Shown here: positions 62,386 to 64,000 of the stretch, one piece after another
How the letters are laid out: each line of letters begins with the position of its first letter
Position numbering within the stretch: the first letter of the stretch is position 1
Origin: Pseudarthrobacter sp. NS4
GTDB taxonomy: Bacteria; Actinomycetota; Actinomycetes; Actinomycetales; Micrococcaceae
Assembly: GCF_024758005.1 (NCBI RefSeq)
Contig: NZ_CP103288.1
Span: forward strand, 4,092,001 to 4,156,000
Direction of reading: 5' to 3'
DNA: 64,000 bases
Notes under the pieces: model-generated
What the model saw: the letters and a program-made list of their open reading frames with translations, nothing else
Told to the model about the DNA's origin: nothing
The model's database searches: none
Made by a program: the position numbers and the translations under genes

Positions 62386-64000
62386 GCTTTGCCCCCTGCG
62401 GTGGCTTCTGCGGTGGCTTCTGTTGAGAGGCCTTCCGGCTCCTGGTCTTCTGCGGGGGCTGTTGCGCGTTCCTCGAAGTGCTCATCGATCTCGGCACCGA
62501 GGCTCCGCAGCACATCCAGCACCAGGCCCACCACCACGATGTAGACGCCAATATCGAAGATAGTGGAGGTAACGAACTTGATGTCGCCGAAGACGGGCAG
62601 CCAAATCTCAATGATGGCCGTCTGGAAGACCTGTCCGCCCAGCAGCAGCGGCACCGCACCCGAGGCAGCCGCCACTGCCAGGCCGATACCCAGCAGGGCC
62701 CCCGCACTGACGGGAGTTGCCTCGCGCAGTTCAAACCGGCCGCCGGCCAGGTATCGGATGGTGAGGGCCAGGCCGGCTGTCAGGCCGCCGGCGAAGCCGC
62801 CGCCCGGAAGGTTGTGCCCGGCAAGCAACAGGTACAGGGAGAAGATCAGCAGGGAGTGGAAAATCAGGCGGGTGACCACTTCGAAAATGATGGAGCGGCG
62901 TTCAGGTGCCAGGGTCCGGCCTGCCACCAGCCATGCATCACGTGCGGACGCCGCGAACCTCCGGCTGATGGCCAAAGCTGCGCCGTCGCGGGAACCCGGG
63001 TCAACGCCGTGGAGGCGGCCCACGGTGCCCTCGGCAATGTTGACGGAGGTCTGGATCCGGTCGCCGCGGCCGCGGATGAAGATCAGGCTTGCCACACCCG
63101 TGGCGGCGAGCGCCAGCACGGTAATTTCGCCGAAGGTGTCCCAGGCGCGGATGTCCACAAGGGTCACGTTGACGATATTCAGTCCGCCGCCACCTTCGTA
63201 GGCCAGCTGAGGGAATTCCAGCGAAACGGGCATTGCAGTCCGTGCACCCATGGCGAAGATCGCGGCGAAGACCATGGTGGTACCGAATGCGAGCCCGATG
63301 ATGACGCGGACAACCCGGTACTTTCCGCCGGTCCGGTCCCGGAGTTCGGGCGGCAGGCTGCGCATCGCCAGGACGAACGCCACCAGGATGATGGTTTCCA
63401 CCAGCATCTGCGTCAGGGCCAGGTCCGGGGCGCCCTGCAGCGCGAACATCAGCGCAATTCCGTAGCCGCTTACCGCCACCATCAGGACCGCCAGGAAGCG
63501 CTTGTTCGCCTTGACCGCGGCCAGGGCGCCTATCACGATGCCGGCCCCCACCACGAGCTGAAGCGGCGAGCCCGGGTCCACCAGGTAGATGCCCTCCGGC
63601 AGCGGCTGGCCGGCCGCCAGCATGGCGGCCAGGGGCAGCACGAACGCCACGCTGAGGATGACGGCCAGGTAGTAGTACAGGGAACCGCGCTGGGTACGGC
63701 CGGTGACCCATACGGCAACGTCGTCGAGCGCACCGATGGTCAGCTGGTAGGCGCGATCGGCGTCCAGCCAGTCCGGCACCAGGGCCTGCAGCCGGGCCAC
63801 TCCGTTGCGGGCGAAGTACATGGCCGCACCCAAGGCGAACGTGAGCGCTGTCAGGCCCAGGGCCGGGGTGAAGCCATGCCACAGGGCAAGGTGGCCGGCC
63901 TGCTCACCCGGAGTGCCGGCGTCGGACGCGGTGGAGGCGAACAGCGCCGCGTACGGCTGGATCCAGGCATCCACTGCGACGGGCCAGATTCCGTAGGCGA
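62382..64000 (-). CDS. mnhA: Na+/H+ antiporter Mrp subunit A (fused A-B), 5' end beyond the window
   Basis: At least 539 residues; the frame is open to the right edge, so the N-terminal NuoL-like part is missing. The visible part has the A-subunit C-terminal region (IYLVDPGSPLQLVVGAGIVIGALAAV, GAPDLALTQMLVETIILVAFVLAMRSLP, WDTFGEITVLALAATGVASLIFIRGRG) and then an MnhB domain (VTRLIFHSLLIFSLYLLLAGHNLPGGGFAGGLTAG). This A-B fusion is the usual actinobacterial form. The operon A(B)-C-D-E-F-G gives pH and Na+ homeostasis. Confidence 0.95.
   Translation of the reverse strand, partial: AYGIWPVAVDAWIQPYAALFASTASDAGTPGEQAGHLALWHGFTPALGLTALTFALGAAMYFARNGVARLQALVPDWLDADRAYQLTIGALDDVAVWVTGRTQRGSLYYYLAVILSVAFVLPLAAMLAAGQPLPEGIYLVDPGSPLQLVVGAGIVIGALAAVKANKRFLAVLMVAVSGYGIALMFALQGAPDLALTQMLVETIILVAFVLAMRSLPPELRDRTGGKYRVVRVIIGLAFGTTMVFAAIFAMGARTAMPVSLEFPQLAYEGGGGLNIVNVTLVDIRAWDTFGEITVLALAATGVASLIFIRGRGDRIQTSVNIAEGTVGRLHGVDPGSRDGAALAISRRFAASARDAWLVAGRTLAPERRSIIFEVVTRLIFHSLLIFSLYLLLAGHNLPGGGFAGGLTAGLALTIRYLAGGRFELREATPVSAGALLGIGLAVAAASGAVPLLLGGQVFQTAIIEIWLPVFGDIKFVTSTIFDIGVYIVVVGLVLDVLRSLGAEIDEHFEERATAPAEDQEPEGLSTEATAEATAGGKA

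Overview
This 64 kb window is chromosomal DNA from a high-GC actinobacterium. The gene content points to the Micrococcaceae, most likely Arthrobacter or Pseudarthrobacter: a homoprotocatechuate 2,3-dioxygenase whose key residue numbering matches the Arthrobacter/Brevibacterium enzymes, an HspR/HAIR-controlled dnaK operon, a SAM-IV-type riboswitch, actinobacterial DUF222-HNH, DUF4235 and DUF4383 proteins, and a palindromic repeat with the core GGTTGAGCTTGTCGAAACC. I see no tRNA, rRNA, CRISPR array, prophage or intact insertion sequence. The genus is an inference from content.

Layout. 1-3.6 kb: the end of a polyphosphate glucokinase gene, amylosucrase and prephenate dehydratase. 3.6-15.4 kb: an aromatic-degradation island. 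A divergent FAD hydroxylase faces a compact operon for meta-cleavage of homoprotocatechuate (FAH-RraA fusion, GntR regulator, hpaE, hpaD, hpaH, hpaI, gabD), followed by another aldehyde dehydrogenase with a structured-looking leader. 15.6-18.6 kb: a TPR-LuxR regulator, a methyltransferase and a small membrane protein. 18.6-22.9 kb: dnaK-grpE-dnaJ-hspR with two HAIR operators and a terminator. 23-27 kb: a sugar ABC transporter operon with LacI-type operators and a frameshifted permease. 27-30.8 kb: an MmpL-type exporter divergent from a MarR regulator, then a methyltransferase. 30.8-38.5 kb: LysE exporter, phosphatase, a P-loop/PabB fusion with PabC (folate), cardiolipin synthase, TetR. 38.7-41.5 kb: a broken acetyltransferase, then a SAM riboswitch driving DUF1737-rhodanese-metZ. 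41.5-47.4 kb: DUF1905, HNH nuclease, a carboxylate-amine ligase, an HTH-MurA fusion and a secreted protein. 47.4-50.6 kb: a YkoEDC-type ECF transporter behind a TPP riboswitch. 50.6-58.8 kb: small proteins, a second carboxylate-amine ligase, a decayed GAF/ANTAR gene, DUF4383, a coupled trio (haem-oxygenase-fold iron enzyme, glycosyltransferase, CDGSH protein), and a glycosidase with a perfect LacI-type palindrome. 58.9-64 kb: an Mrp (Mnh) Na+/H+ antiporter operon running off the right edge.

How the genes work together. The hpa operon encodes nearly a whole route from homoprotocatechuate to pyruvate and succinate. No separate hpaF isomerase is present, and the usual second FAH decarboxylase half of HpaG is replaced by an RraA-type domain carrying its catalytic D-x20-R-D motif; this is the best-supported novelty in the window. 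The HDO-glycosyltransferase-CDGSH trio looks like a small metabolic unit of unknown product. Other unusual architectures are P-loop kinase-PabB and HTH-MurA. Three genes are visibly broken: an ABC permease, a GNAT acetyltransferase and a GAF/ANTAR regulator.
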